Part shown: piece by piece, positions 15,061 to 23,159 of the stretch
Position numbering within the stretch: position 1 is the stretch's first letter
How the letters are laid out: every line of letters begins with the position of its first letter
Origin: an uncultured Hungatella sp.
GTDB taxonomy: Bacteria; Bacillota; Clostridia; Lachnospirales; Lachnospiraceae
Direction: 5' to 3'
DNA length: 26,795 nt
Assembly: GCA_910577935.1 (NCBI GenBank)
Contig: CAJTOT010000012.1
Coordinates: 9,572 to 36,366 of the forward strand
The notes under the pieces: model-generated
Databases searched by the model: none
Seen by the model: the letters and a program-made list of their open reading frames with translations, nothing else
What the model was told of the DNA's origin: nothing
Translations under genes and position numbers: made by a program

Positions 15061-16083
15061 ATGCAGAAAGGAAAATCCAGTATTGAGTTTGAGACTCCCC
15101 CGGTGGTCACCGGCTTCGCGTCCGTGGCCGGGAAGAAGGAGGGGGAAGGCCCTCTGGGGCCTGTCATCGATGTGGTGGAGCAGGATGAGATGTTCGGCAT
15201 GGACACCTGGGAACAGGCGGAGTCCGCCATGCAGAAGCAGGCGGCGGACCTGGCCCTGGAGAAGGGTCAGGTGAGGCGGCAGGAGATCCGGTATCTCTTT
15301 GCCGGGGATCTGCTGGGGCAGCTCATCGCAACCTCCTTCGGAACAGTGGATATGGAGATTCCCCTGTTCGGGCTGTACGGGGCATGCTCCACTATGGCGG
15401 AGGCGTTGTGCCTGGGAGCCATGACCGTCCACGGCGGCTACGGGGACCGGATTCTGGCAGTGTCCTCCAGCCACTTTGCCACGGCGGAGAAGCAGTTCAG
15501 GTTTCCCCTGGCCTACGGCAACCAGAGACCGTTTTCCGCCACATGGACAGTGACCGGGGCGGGAGCCGTGGTGGTGTCGGACGGAAACAAATATGCCAAG
15601 GACGCCATGGCCAGGATCACCGGGGTGACTCCCGGCAGGATTGTGGACTTCGGAGCCCGTGATTCTATGAATATGGGGGCGGCCATGGCCCCGGCGGCCT
15701 ATCACACCATCCGCCAGAATTTTGAGGACTTCGGAGTAGATGAGAAGCACTACGACAAGATCATCACCGGGGACCTGGGCGAGGTGGGAAGCAAGATTCT
15801 TCTGGACATGATGAAGCAGGCAGGAAACGATCTGACAGATGTTCACATGGACTGCGGGATGGAGATTTTCGACAAGGAGACTCAGGACACCCACGCCGGG
15901 GGAAGCGGATGCGGCTGCGCGGCGGTGACTCTGTGCGCCCTGATTCTGCCCCGCGTAAGGTCCGGTGAGTGGAAGCGGGTTCTGTTCCTCCCCACCGGCG
16001 CCCTTCTGTCCACCGTGAGTTTTAACGAGGGACAGAGTATTCCGGGGATTTGCCATGGCATTGTGTTTGAGACTTGTTCATAA
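15061..16083 (+). CDS. spoVAD: Stage V sporulation protein AD
   Basis: This 340-residue protein has a thiolase-like fold and binds dipicolinic acid in Bacillus. SpoVA proteins move calcium dipicolinate into the forespore and release it at germination. The sequence shows the family landmarks TPPVVTGFASVAGKKEGEGP in two parts near residues 13-33, LFGLYGACSTMAEAL near 102-116, GDLGEVGSKILLDMM, and the DCGMEIFD stretch. The start follows AAAAGGAG by about 9 bases. The cognate forespore-type promoter lies 38 bases upstream. Normally spoVAC precedes it. Here it is absent and the site is occupied by the nuclease remnant. spoVAE follows by 15 bases. Confidence 0.95.
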   Translation: MQKGKSSIEFETPPVVTGFASVAGKKEGEGPLGPVIDVVEQDEMFGMDTWEQAESAMQKQAADLALEKGQVRRQEIRYLFAGDLLGQLIATSFGTVDMEIPLFGLYGACSTMAEALCLGAMTVHGGYGDRILAVSSSHFATAEKQFRFPLAYGNQRPFSATWTVTGAGAVVVSDGNKYAKDAMARITGVTPGRIVDFGARDSMNMGAAMAPAAYHTIRQNFEDFGVDEKHYDKIITGDLGEVGSKILLDMMKQAGNDLTDVHMDCGMEIFDKETQDTHAGGSGCGCAAVTLCALILPRVRSGEWKRVLFLPTGALLSTVSFNEGQSIPGICHGIVFETCS

Positions 16084-16098
16084 GGAGGCGGCTGGACG

Positions 16099-16455
16099 AT
16101 GGATTATGTGAGAGCATTTGTTGTAGGCGGAATCATCTGCGGGCTGGTTCAGATTCTTCTGGATAAGACGAAGATGATGCCTGGAAGAGTGATGGTGACA
16201 TTGGTGGTGCTGGGAAGCATTCTGGGATGCCTCGGCCTCTACGAGCCATTTGCAAAATGGGCCGGCGCCGGGGCTACGGTGCCCCTTCTTGGATTCGGAA
16301 ACACCCTGTGGAATGGGGTGAAGGAGGGAATTCAGTCAGACGGGTTCCTGGGCGTATTCAAGGGAGGCCTTACAGCCAGCGCGGCGGGAATCTGCGGGGC
16401 GCTGGTATTCGGATACCTGGGAGCTCAGGTTTTTAAGCCGAAGATGAAAGGGTGA
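16099..16455 (+). CDS. spoVAE: Stage V sporulation protein AE (SpoVAEb type)
   Basis: This 118-residue hydrophobic protein has about four membrane segments and is a component of the SpoVA channel for calcium dipicolinate. It opens with MDYVRAFVVGGIICGLVQIL, continues with LDKTKMMPGRVMVTLVVLGS, and contains GFGNTLWNGVKEGI near residues 72-85, all typical of SpoVAE/SpoVAC-like membrane proteins. It follows spoVAD by 15 bases with an AGGAGGCGG site and completes the short operon. A strong terminator-like hairpin lies 50 bases downstream. Confidence 0.93.
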   Translation: MDYVRAFVVGGIICGLVQILLDKTKMMPGRVMVTLVVLGSILGCLGLYEPFAKWAGAGATVPLLGFGNTLWNGVKEGIQSDGFLGVFKGGLTASAAGICGALVFGYLGAQVFKPKMKG

Positions 16456-16464
16456 AATGTGTTA

Positions 16465-16484
16465 ACTTTTTTTCGTAAAAAAGT
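16465..16484. other. AT-rich perfect hairpin
   Basis: ACTTTTTT and AAAAAAGT form a perfect 8-bp stem around TCGT just after spoVAE. Because of its T-runs it could help termination on either strand. Confidence 0.4.
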
Positions 16485-16506
16485 ATAAACCAACAAGGCA
16501 AAAGGC

Positions 16507-16563
16507 ATCTCCCGCAGAAGAGTCCATGCTGAAAAGCGCGGAATTCTGCGGGAGATATCTTTT
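16507..16563 (+). terminator. Terminator after spoVAE, between convergent genes
   Basis: ATCTCCCGCAGAA (16507-16519) and its exact complement TTCTGCGGGAGAT (16544-16556) form a 13-bp stem with a 24-base loop, followed by ATCTTTTT. The stem would also form in transcripts of the convergent penicillin-binding protein gene. The T-run favours the plus strand. Confidence 0.75.
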
Positions 16564-16591
16564 TGGGGGAAGTTTCCCGCTGGCTTCCTGT

Positions 16592-19321
16592 CTACTGCCC
16601 TCCGGGCCCGCTGTACTGAACGTCGGAGGCCGGTGTTGTCTCGGAGCCGCCGGAAGGCGAGGAGGGCACGTATCCGGGCCCGTAAGCCGGCCCGTATCCG
16701 GGGCCATACCCGGGTCCGTATCCTCCGGGACCGGAAGGCGAGGAGGGTGTTTCCTCTTCTGACTCCTCGGGCGGCAGAATGATGGCTTCCGCCGTGTGGA
16801 TAGGACAGACGCCGGGGAGGGTAAACACGGAATCGTCGGTCTCGCCTGTCTCACCTGCCGGGATTGACATGAAGACCCCCGTCACTCTGTCAGGACAGAA
16901 TTCCGTGGGAATCCTGTGGGATTCCGCGCATACCGTGGCGGCCACATGATTGTTGCACACCTCTGTGGGGACGGTACCCTTGGCGAAATATTCCGTGTAC
17001 ACGGCGCTGCCTCTGGGGTCTCCGCTGCACACGCCGGCTACGGCCAGCTTGCCGGACTTGCGGCATATCTGGGCCGTCTCCACGCTGTCGGGGACAGAGA
17101 AGCCGGGATCGGCCATGCCCTCGTGGATTCTGGTCATGATCTTCCTCCAGATATCTTTGTGATGGCTGGTCTCCCCCGCTCTGGAGGACAGCTTCTGGTT
17201 ACGGTCATATCCCACCCACACCCCTGCAGTATAGTAAGGGGTATATCCCACAAACCATACGTCATTGTTGCTGGTGGTGGTGCCGCTTTTGCCAGCGCAG
17301 GACATGCCGGGAATTTTGGCCCTAGTGCTGGTGGAGGAGGGTCCGGACCCGGCTCTTGAGAACTTGCGGTTGCCTACCATGGATTCTGCCATGGCGTCAG
17401 TGAGGAGGAAGGCGGTGGAGTCCTTCAGCACCGGATGGGTCTCAGGCTCCATGTCTATCAGGACCTTGCCGTTGCGGTCCAGAATCTGGGTGAAGAAAAT
17501 AGGCTTGGTATACACGCCTTTGTTGGCGATGGACGCGTAAGCGGCAGTCAGCTCCAAGTTGGTGACGCCTTTTGTCAGGCCGCCCAGGGAAGTGGCCGCG
17601 TTGTAGTCAGTGTCGGTGAGGGTGGTAATGCCGAAGTTCTGGGCGTACTCCACCCCAAGCTGAGGAAACACGGTCTCCATGAAGCAGCGGACCGCCACGA
17701 TATTCATGGAGTAGATGATTCCGTCCCTGATGCTGGAATACCCCTGATATCCGCTGGAATACCAGTTGCGGAAGGTCTTGGTTCCCACAGAGTAGGGGGC
17801 GTCGTAGTAAACCGTCCCAAGGGTGGCGCCTTTGGTGTCTATGGCCGGCGCAAAGGCCGTGATAACCTTGAACGTGGAGCCGGGCTGTCTGGGCACGTTG
17901 GTGGCCCGGTTTAAAGTGAGGCTGGCTGTCTTGGGTCCCCGCCCGCCGCTGATGGCCTTCACCTGTCCGGAAGCCTGGTCCATAAGGACGAAAGAAATCT
18001 GCGGCTGCAGGGTAGTGGTGAGGCTTTCTCCTATGACCGTGTCTCCCTCCTGAAGGAGAGAGGCCTTGTAGTTCTCGGCGTCGGCCCGGGCCTCATCCTC
18101 CGTGCCGTAAAGGGCGTCGAACCCGGTATCACCCGCCTGCCTGTGCCAGGTCTTTAGATTTTCCTGGGAATAGTGGGTGGTTGTCCCGTCCGGGTGGGTG
18201 ACGGACAGGCGGTATTCCATAGAATACTGGACTGTCGGGTAGTTCTCCGGATTGTTGATCTCCTCGTCCACGATGGCCTGGAGGGCCGGGTCCTGGGTGG
18301 TGATGATCTGAAGCCCGCCGCTGTAGAGCAGGTTGTGGGCCTGGTTGTAGCTGTAACCCAGCTTCTCCATCAGGGCATCCATAACCTGTCCCACAAGTTC
18401 ATCTGTAAAATAACTGTAAGGAGTGTTGGTCTCCTGGGTGATGGCGGAATCCACGGTCTGAATCCGGGAATACACGTCGTCGGCCAGCGCCTCCTCCTGC
18501 TCTTCCTTGGTGATATACCCCTGGTCAAACATGTACTGGAGAATCACCTTTCGCTTCTCCTCGTTTCTCTCCCGGCCGGAGATGGGGTTAAGACGGGAAG
18601 GATTCTGCGTGATGCCGGCGATCACCGCGCATTCCGACAGGGTCAGGTCTGAAACCTCCTTATCAAAATACCGTCTGGCGGCAACCTTCACGCCCAGGCA
18701 GTCTTTGCCCAGGTTGATGGTGTTGAGATAATTGGTGAGAACCGTCTCCTTGCTCATGGTTTTTGACAGCTGCACTGCCAGGTACTGTTCCTGGAACTTT
18801 CGCTCCAGCTGTTCGCCGAAGCTCTGTTCCCGCCCTCCGTTGAAGACATTGTTCTTGATCAGCTGCTGGGTCAGGGTGCTGCCGCCTCCCGCGGAACTGT
18901 CCCCGGTCAAAACACCCTTCACGGCCCGGATAATAGAGCGGGGGTCAATACCGTTGTGGGTCCAGAAGCGTGAGTCCTCGATGGCCACAAAGGCGTCGAT
19001 AAGGTCCTGGGGCAGTTCCTCGTAGGTGACAGGGTCCCGGTTGGAGCCGGCCATCACCAGAGTGTCAGTGAGGTTGCCTGCGCTGTCATACACCGTGGTG
19101 GCAAAGCCCTGAGGGACGATGCTGTCGATGTTGATCTCCGGGGCGCTGTCGATGATACCCTTTATCATGCCCACTCCCACGCTGACACCCACCGCGATTA
19201 TCAAAATAAATGAAAGAAGCAGTGTTTTAAAGAAGCCGAGAAAAAATTTGCTTGCGTATCTGCGGGAGCTGGAAGCTGTGTCTCTTAATTTTTTTTCGGT
19301 GGCTTTTTTTCCGTAGTTCAT
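16592..19321 (-). CDS. Class A penicillin-binding protein (bifunctional transglycosylase/transpeptidase, PBP1A type)
   Basis: This 909-residue membrane-anchored enzyme polymerises and cross-links peptidoglycan. A basic cytoplasmic N-terminus leads to one membrane helix at about residues 32-55. The glycosyltransferase-51 domain has the catalytic Glu115 in AIEDSRFW and the GGGSTLTQQ motif at 145-153. The transpeptidase domain has the active serine in PGSTFK (about Ser482), an SMN triad member, and KSGT. A Cys-containing region follows, then a Gly/Pro/Tyr tail with tandem GPGY repeats (GPGYGPGYGPAYGPGY) that is low-complexity and probably lies outside the membrane. The start at 19321 follows AAGGAGG by 8 bases, with a perfect promoter just upstream. 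The gene appears intact. Confidence 0.94.
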   Translation of the reverse strand: MNYGKKATEKKLRDTASSSRRYASKFFLGFFKTLLLSFILIIAVGVSVGVGMIKGIIDSAPEINIDSIVPQGFATTVYDSAGNLTDTLVMAGSNRDPVTYEELPQDLIDAFVAIEDSRFWTHNGIDPRSIIRAVKGVLTGDSSAGGGSTLTQQLIKNNVFNGGREQSFGEQLERKFQEQYLAVQLSKTMSKETVLTNYLNTINLGKDCLGVKVAARRYFDKEVSDLTLSECAVIAGITQNPSRLNPISGRERNEEKRKVILQYMFDQGYITKEEQEEALADDVYSRIQTVDSAITQETNTPYSYFTDELVGQVMDALMEKLGYSYNQAHNLLYSGGLQIITTQDPALQAIVDEEINNPENYPTVQYSMEYRLSVTHPDGTTTHYSQENLKTWHRQAGDTGFDALYGTEDEARADAENYKASLLQEGDTVIGESLTTTLQPQISFVLMDQASGQVKAISGGRGPKTASLTLNRATNVPRQPGSTFKVITAFAPAIDTKGATLGTVYYDAPYSVGTKTFRNWYSSGYQGYSSIRDGIIYSMNIVAVRCFMETVFPQLGVEYAQNFGITTLTDTDYNAATSLGGLTKGVTNLELTAAYASIANKGVYTKPIFFTQILDRNGKVLIDMEPETHPVLKDSTAFLLTDAMAESMVGNRKFSRAGSGPSSTSTRAKIPGMSCAGKSGTTTSNNDVWFVGYTPYYTAGVWVGYDRNQKLSSRAGETSHHKDIWRKIMTRIHEGMADPGFSVPDSVETAQICRKSGKLAVAGVCSGDPRGSAVYTEYFAKGTVPTEVCNNHVAATVCAESHRIPTEFCPDRVTGVFMSIPAGETGETDDSVFTLPGVCPIHTAEAIILPPEESEEETPSSPSGPGGYGPGYGPGYGPAYGPGYVPSSPSGGSETTPASDVQYSGPGGQ

Positions 19322-19344
19322 AAAAAGTCCTCCTTCACCGCTAC

Positions 19345-19373
19345 ATTATAGCAAAATTTTTCCTGTAATTCAA
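19345..19373 (-). promoter_or_regulatory. Strong sigma-A promoter for the penicillin-binding protein gene
   Basis: On the minus strand TTGAAT (19373-19368) and TATAAT (19350-19345) are 17 bases apart. The 5' leader is only about 15-20 bases, ending in the AAGGAGG site. Confidence 0.85.
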
Positions 19374-19464
19374 TAGAAGGGATTCTTAAGATATAGAAGG
19401 AATTCAGCAGCCGGTTACTGTCCGCATGGGTTCGCGGCAACGGCAAAAAGGGGTCCGGCCTGTG

Positions 19465-19500
19465 ATAAACCTTGCCAGACAGCAAGGTTTATATTATGAT
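19465..19500 (+). promoter_or_regulatory. Promoter with overlapping 28-bp dyad operator, upstream of yigZ
   Basis: ATAAACCTTGC (19465-19475) and GCAAGGTTTAT (19482-19492) are exact inverted copies 6 bases apart. TTGCCA (19472-19477) and TATGAT (19495-19500), 17 bases apart, form a promoter within this dyad. Alternatively TAAACC and TATTAT with a 20-base spacer would give a MerR-type arrangement, where an activator binds ACCTTGC-N6-GCAAGGT between the boxes. No T-run follows, so it is not a terminator. The 19374-19464 stretch before it holds nothing I recognise. Confidence 0.6.
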
Positions 19501-19616
19501 GTATTCAGAAAGACTCTTGGGGATGGACGTGCGGCTTATGGCCGCAGAAGGGCCTGGAGAGCCGGTAGGACATAAAGAATCAGGAGGCCGGCTGCGGCCA
19601 TGAGGAGATAGAGAAT

Positions 19617-20267
19617 ATGATGGAGAAATACAAGATTTTGTGGGAAGGCGGATGGGGGGAGCTGGTGGAGAAAAAGTCCCGGTTTATAGCCCAGACCTGC
19701 CCGGTGGAATCGGAGGAGGAGGTTCTGGCCTTTCTTGAAAAGGTGAGAAAACAGTATTGGGATGCGAGGCATCACTGCTATGCCTATGTCATCGGGGAGC
19801 GGGGCCAGCTCCAGAGGTGCAGCGACGACGGGGAGCCCAGCCAGACGGCGGGCCGTCCCATGCTGGACGTGCTGCTGGGCGCCGGGGTCCGCAATATCTG
19901 CGTGGTGGTGACCCGGTATTTCGGGGGAACCCTTCTGGGAACCGGAGGACTGGTAAGGGCATACTCGGGGGCGGCTCAGGAGGGGCTGAAGAACAGTCAG
20001 ATCCTGGAGAAATGTCCCGGCATACAGCTGACGGTCACCACCGATTACACAGGCGTGGGGAAGATTCAGTACATTCTGGCGCAAAACCAGATTCCGGTTC
20101 TGGACAGCCAGTACACCGATAAGGTGGTTATCACCGCCGTGTGCCCCGCAGAGACAGCGGGAAAGGTGAAAGCGGAACTGACGGAGGCCACCAGCGGCAG
20201 GGCTGGGCTTCAGGAGACGGCGCCTCTGTACTACGGAGTGGCGGGGGGAGAGGTGATTTTATTTTGA
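19617..20267 (+). CDS. yigZ: YigZ/IMPACT family protein
   Basis: This 216-residue soluble protein belongs to the UPF0029/IMPACT family (YigZ in E. coli, YvyE in Bacillus). The molecular role in bacteria is not settled. Eukaryotic IMPACT modulates the Gcn2 stress kinase. The N-terminal domain has the diagnostic DDGEPSQTAGRPMLDVL (about residues 72-88) and VVTRYFGGTLLGTGGLVRAY in two overlapping parts. The C-terminal DUF1949-like domain spans about residues 140-210. The ATG at 19617 follows GGAGATAGAGA. A second ATG is directly next. An unusual dyad-overlapped promoter lies 117 bases upstream. Confidence 0.9.
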   Translation: MMEKYKILWEGGWGELVEKKSRFIAQTCPVESEEEVLAFLEKVRKQYWDARHHCYAYVIGERGQLQRCSDDGEPSQTAGRPMLDVLLGAGVRNICVVVTRYFGGTLLGTGGLVRAYSGAAQEGLKNSQILEKCPGIQLTVTTDYTGVGKIQYILAQNQIPVLDSQYTDKVVITAVCPAETAGKVKAELTEATSGRAGLQETAPLYYGVAGGEVILF

Positions 20268-20293
20268 TGCACAGCGGTTTTTTTCGTTTTTTC

Positions 20294-20322
20294 TTGCAAA
20301 CCTTCCGGTATGATGTTATAGT
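20294..20322 (+). promoter_or_regulatory. Sigma-A promoter for typA
   Basis: TTGCAA (20294-20299) and TATAGT (20317-20322) are 17 bases apart, about 57 bases before the typA start. Confidence 0.75.
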
Positions 20323-20378
20323 AGAATCTTGTTGAGAGAAAGACGAAATCAGGGTTTTGAGAAGGAAGTGCAGCTGTC

Positions 20379-22214
20379 ATGAAGATAAAAAGAGAAGATG
20401 TAAGAAATATTGCGATTATCGCCCATGTTGACCACGGAAAAACTACGCTGGTAGATGAGCTGTTAAAGCAGAGCGGCGTGTTCAGGGCCAACCAGGAGGT
20501 GGCGGAACGGGTCATGGACTCCAACGATATCGAGCGGGAGAGGGGCATCACCATTCTGTCCAAGAACACGGCGGTATTTTATAAAGACACCAAGATCAAC
20601 ATCATCGACACCCCCGGCCATGCGGATTTCGGCGGGGAGGTGGAGCGGGTGCTCAAGATGGTCAACGGGGTGGTTCTCATGGTGGACGCCTACGAAGGAG
20701 CCATGCCCCAGACAAAGTTCGTGCTGAGAAAGGCTTTGGAGCTGGATCTGTCCGTGGTGGTGTGCATCAACAAGATCGACCGCGCGGAGGCCAGGCCGGA
20801 GGAAGTGGTGGACGAGATTCTGGAGCTTCTCATGGATCTGGACGCCTCCGACGAGCAGCTGGACTGCCCGTTCTTGTTCGCCTCCGCCAGGGAGGGCTAC
20901 GCCAAGAGGAATTTAGACGACCCGCAGGTGGACATGGGGCCGCTGTTTGAGACCATCATCGAGCATATCCCCGCTCCGGAGGGAGACCCGGAGGAGGGCA
21001 CCCAGGTGCTTGTCAGCACCATCGACTACAACGAGTATGTGGGCCGCATCGGCGTGGGCAAGGTGGACAACGGCAAGATCCGGGTCAACCAGGAGTGCGC
21101 CCTGGTGAACCACCACGATCCGGGAAACATGCGGAAGGTAAAGATCGGCAAGCTGTATGAGTTTGACGGCCTGAACAAGGTGGAGGTGCAGGAGGCCGGC
21201 ATCGGCTCCATCGTGGCTATCTCAGGCATCACGGACCTTCACATCGGGGACACCCTCTGCGATGTGAGCAAGCCGGATGCCATCCCCTTCCAGAAGATTT
21301 CCGAGCCCACCATCGCCATGAATTTTATGGTCAATGACAGCCCTTTGGCCGGGCAGGAGGGCAAGTACGTCACCTCCCGCCATCTGCGGGACAGGCTGTT
21401 TCGGGAGCTGAACACTGACGTGAGCCTCCGGGTGGAGGAGACGGACTCCCCGGACTGTTTTAAAGTGTCGGGGAGGGGAGAGCTGCATCTGTCGGTGCTC
21501 ATCGAAAATATGCGTCGGGAGGGCTTTGAGTTCGCCGTCAGCAAAGCGGAAGTGCTGTACAAGTATAACGAAAGAAATCAGAAGCTGGAGCCTATGGAGC
21601 TGGCGTACATCGATGTGCCGGAGGAATTTACCGGCGCCGTTATCCAGAAGCTGACATCGAGGAAGGGAGAGCTTCAGGGCATGAGCCCGGCAAACGGCGG
21701 CTACACCAGACTGGAGTTCGCCATCCCGGCCAGAGGCCTTATCGGATACCGGGGCGAATTCCTGACCGACACCAAAGGAAACGGCATTATGAACACTATT
21801 TTTGACGGCTATGCCCCCTACAAAGGCGATTTGAGCTACCGCAAGACCGGTTCCCTCATCGCCTACGAGAGCGGCGAATCCATCACCTACGGCCTGTTTA
21901 GCGCCCAGGAGAGAGGCGCGCTGTTTATCGGGCCCGGCGTGAAGGTGTATGCCGGCATGGTTGTGGGGCAGAACCCCAAGGCAGAAGACATCGAGATCAA
22001 CGTGTGCAAGACAAAAAAACTGACCAACACCCGTTCTTCCAGCGCCGACGAAGCACTGAAGCTTACTCCGCCCAGGGACATGAGCCTGGAGCAGTGCCTG
22101 GATTTTATAGACACGGACGAGCTTTTGGAGGTGACGCCTCACAGTCTGAGAATCCGCAAGAGGATTCTGGACCCTACGTTGAGAAAACGGGCCTCCTTCA
22201 AGAAAAACGCATAA
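20379..22214 (+). CDS. typA: Translational GTPase TypA/BipA
   Basis: This 611-residue ribosome-associated GTPase is related to EF-G and is implicated in large-subunit assembly and stress adaptation. All GTPase motifs are present: AHVDHGKTT (residues 15-23), RGITI in switch I, DTPGHADF in switch II and NKID. Domain 2 (about 205-290), the EF-G III-like and V-like domains (about 300-480) and the TypA-specific C-terminal domain follow. The C-terminal domain carries the typical TNTRSSSADEA and LTPPRDMSLEQ stretches. Length is normal. A promoter and a downstream terminator flank it, so it is probably transcribed alone. Confidence 0.97.
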   Translation: MKIKREDVRNIAIIAHVDHGKTTLVDELLKQSGVFRANQEVAERVMDSNDIERERGITILSKNTAVFYKDTKINIIDTPGHADFGGEVERVLKMVNGVVLMVDAYEGAMPQTKFVLRKALELDLSVVVCINKIDRAEARPEEVVDEILELLMDLDASDEQLDCPFLFASAREGYAKRNLDDPQVDMGPLFETIIEHIPAPEGDPEEGTQVLVSTIDYNEYVGRIGVGKVDNGKIRVNQECALVNHHDPGNMRKVKIGKLYEFDGLNKVEVQEAGIGSIVAISGITDLHIGDTLCDVSKPDAIPFQKISEPTIAMNFMVNDSPLAGQEGKYVTSRHLRDRLFRELNTDVSLRVEETDSPDCFKVSGRGELHLSVLIENMRREGFEFAVSKAEVLYKYNERNQKLEPMELAYIDVPEEFTGAVIQKLTSRKGELQGMSPANGGYTRLEFAIPARGLIGYRGEFLTDTKGNGIMNTIFDGYAPYKGDLSYRKTGSLIAYESGESITYGLFSAQERGALFIGPGVKVYAGMVVGQNPKAEDIEINVCKTKKLTNTRSSSADEALKLTPPRDMSLEQCLDFIDTDELLEVTPHSLRIRKRILDPTLRKRASFKKNA

Positions 22215-22229
22215 CAGCAGGAAGACATC

Positions 22230-22258
22230 AGGCGGACCGGCATCAGGCTCCGCCTTTT
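22230..22258 (+). terminator. Rho-independent terminator after typA
   Basis: AGGCGGA (22230-22236) and TCCGCCT (22249-22255) form a 7-bp stem with a 12-base loop, ending in TTTT. The T-run is short. Confidence 0.6.
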
Positions 22259-22292
22259 GTGTCGAAACCTCCCGACCTGTTTTTCGCATGGA

Positions 22293-22320
22293 TTGGATTC
22301 TGAATGCATACATTTATTAT
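22293..22320 (+). promoter_or_regulatory. Promoter for the OB-fold protein gene
   Basis: TTGGAT (22293-22298) and TATTAT (22315-22320) are 16 bases apart. Its position rules out the open-frame start at 22304 for the next gene. Confidence 0.55.
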
Positions 22321-22366
22321 TAGCTGCAAGGCAAAAAACAATATGGAATCGAAGAGGAGAAATACT

Positions 22367-22993
22367 ATGTCAGAAAAAGCCATTGAAAACAACAAAGTTA
22401 CGGTGATTGGAAAGATAGTATCCGGTTTTACATTCAGTCATGAGGTGTTCGGCGAGGGATTTTACGTGGTGGACTTAGAAGTCAGCCGGCTCAGTGAGCA
22501 GTCAGATATTATTCCGCTGATGATTTCAGAGAGGCTTCTCAATGTGGAGGAGGATTACATAGGCTGCACGGTGGAGGCCATTGGGCAGTTCCGGTCCTAC
22601 AACCGCCACGAAGGCCCTAAAAACCGGCTGGTGCTGTCCGTGTTTGTCAGAGAGATCAATTTTATGGAGGAATTTACGGATTACACCAAGACTAATCAGA
22701 TTTTCCTTGACGGGTATATCTGCAAGGTTCCCATTTACCGCAAGACCCCCCTGGGGAGGGAGATCGCGGATATCCTTCTGGCCGTCAACCGTCCTTACGG
22801 GAAATCCGACTATATTCCCTGCATCGCCTGGGGGAGAAACGCAAGGTATGCCGCGGGGTTTGAGGTGGGGGCCCGGGTGCGGGTCTGGGGAAGAGTCCAG
22901 AGCCGGGAGTACACCAAAAAACTCAGTGACAGCGAGTGCGAGAAGCGGATTGCCTATGAGGTTTCAGTGAGCAAATTGGAGTTTGGAGAGTAG
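22367..22993 (+). CDS. Single-strand DNA-binding-like protein with two tandem OB folds
   Basis: This 208-residue protein appears to contain two OB-fold modules. The first spans about residues 9-103 (VTVIGKIVSGFTFSHEVFG through VLSVFVREINF). The second spans about 113-208 (IFLDGYICKVPIYRKTPLG, then IPCIAWGRNARYA and VRVWGRVQSREY). The second matches the single-strand-binding (SSB/PriB) pattern best. A role in binding single-stranded DNA or RNA is inferred. It lacks the acidic DDDIPF-type tail of the main SSB, so it is an accessory paralogue rather than the essential protein. The ATG at 22367 has GAGGAG upstream. Confidence 0.75.
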   Translation: MSEKAIENNKVTVIGKIVSGFTFSHEVFGEGFYVVDLEVSRLSEQSDIIPLMISERLLNVEEDYIGCTVEAIGQFRSYNRHEGPKNRLVLSVFVREINFMEEFTDYTKTNQIFLDGYICKVPIYRKTPLGREIADILLAVNRPYGKSDYIPCIAWGRNARYAAGFEVGARVRVWGRVQSREYTKKLSDSECEKRIAYEVSVSKLEFGE

Positions 22994-23020
22994 CGTTTAC
23001 TGTAAAATCTTAAGAAAACC

Positions 23021-23049
23021 TTGCAAAATATAAAGTTTTATGCTACTAT
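23021..23049 (+). promoter_or_regulatory. Sigma-A promoter for the adenosyltransferase-like gene
   Basis: TTGCAA (23021-23026) and TACTAT (23044-23049) are 17 bases apart. The leader before the gene is about 100 bases. Confidence 0.7.
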
Positions 23050-23159
23050 ATGCGGACAATGTTATATGCGGCGTAAGATTTGCGGCGCCCTGTATATCGA
23101 AAACTCTTTGGGCTCAGGCGGGGAAGCCGGGCGCTTTGGAAGACAAAAGAGGTGCAAAT

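Noticed and set aside
14893..16056. Long minus-strand open frame opposite spoVAD (about 387 codons)
   Set aside because: spoVAD is unmistakable on the plus strand with its own promoter and ribosome site. The antisense translation has no family features.
19496..19606. 36-codon ORF just after the dyad promoter before yigZ
   Set aside because: Its ATG lies inside the likely -10 box, so the start would not be in the transcript, and it has no ribosome site.
21222..22313. Long minus-strand open frame opposite typA
   Set aside because: It is the shadow of a highly conserved gene and has no recognisable protein features.
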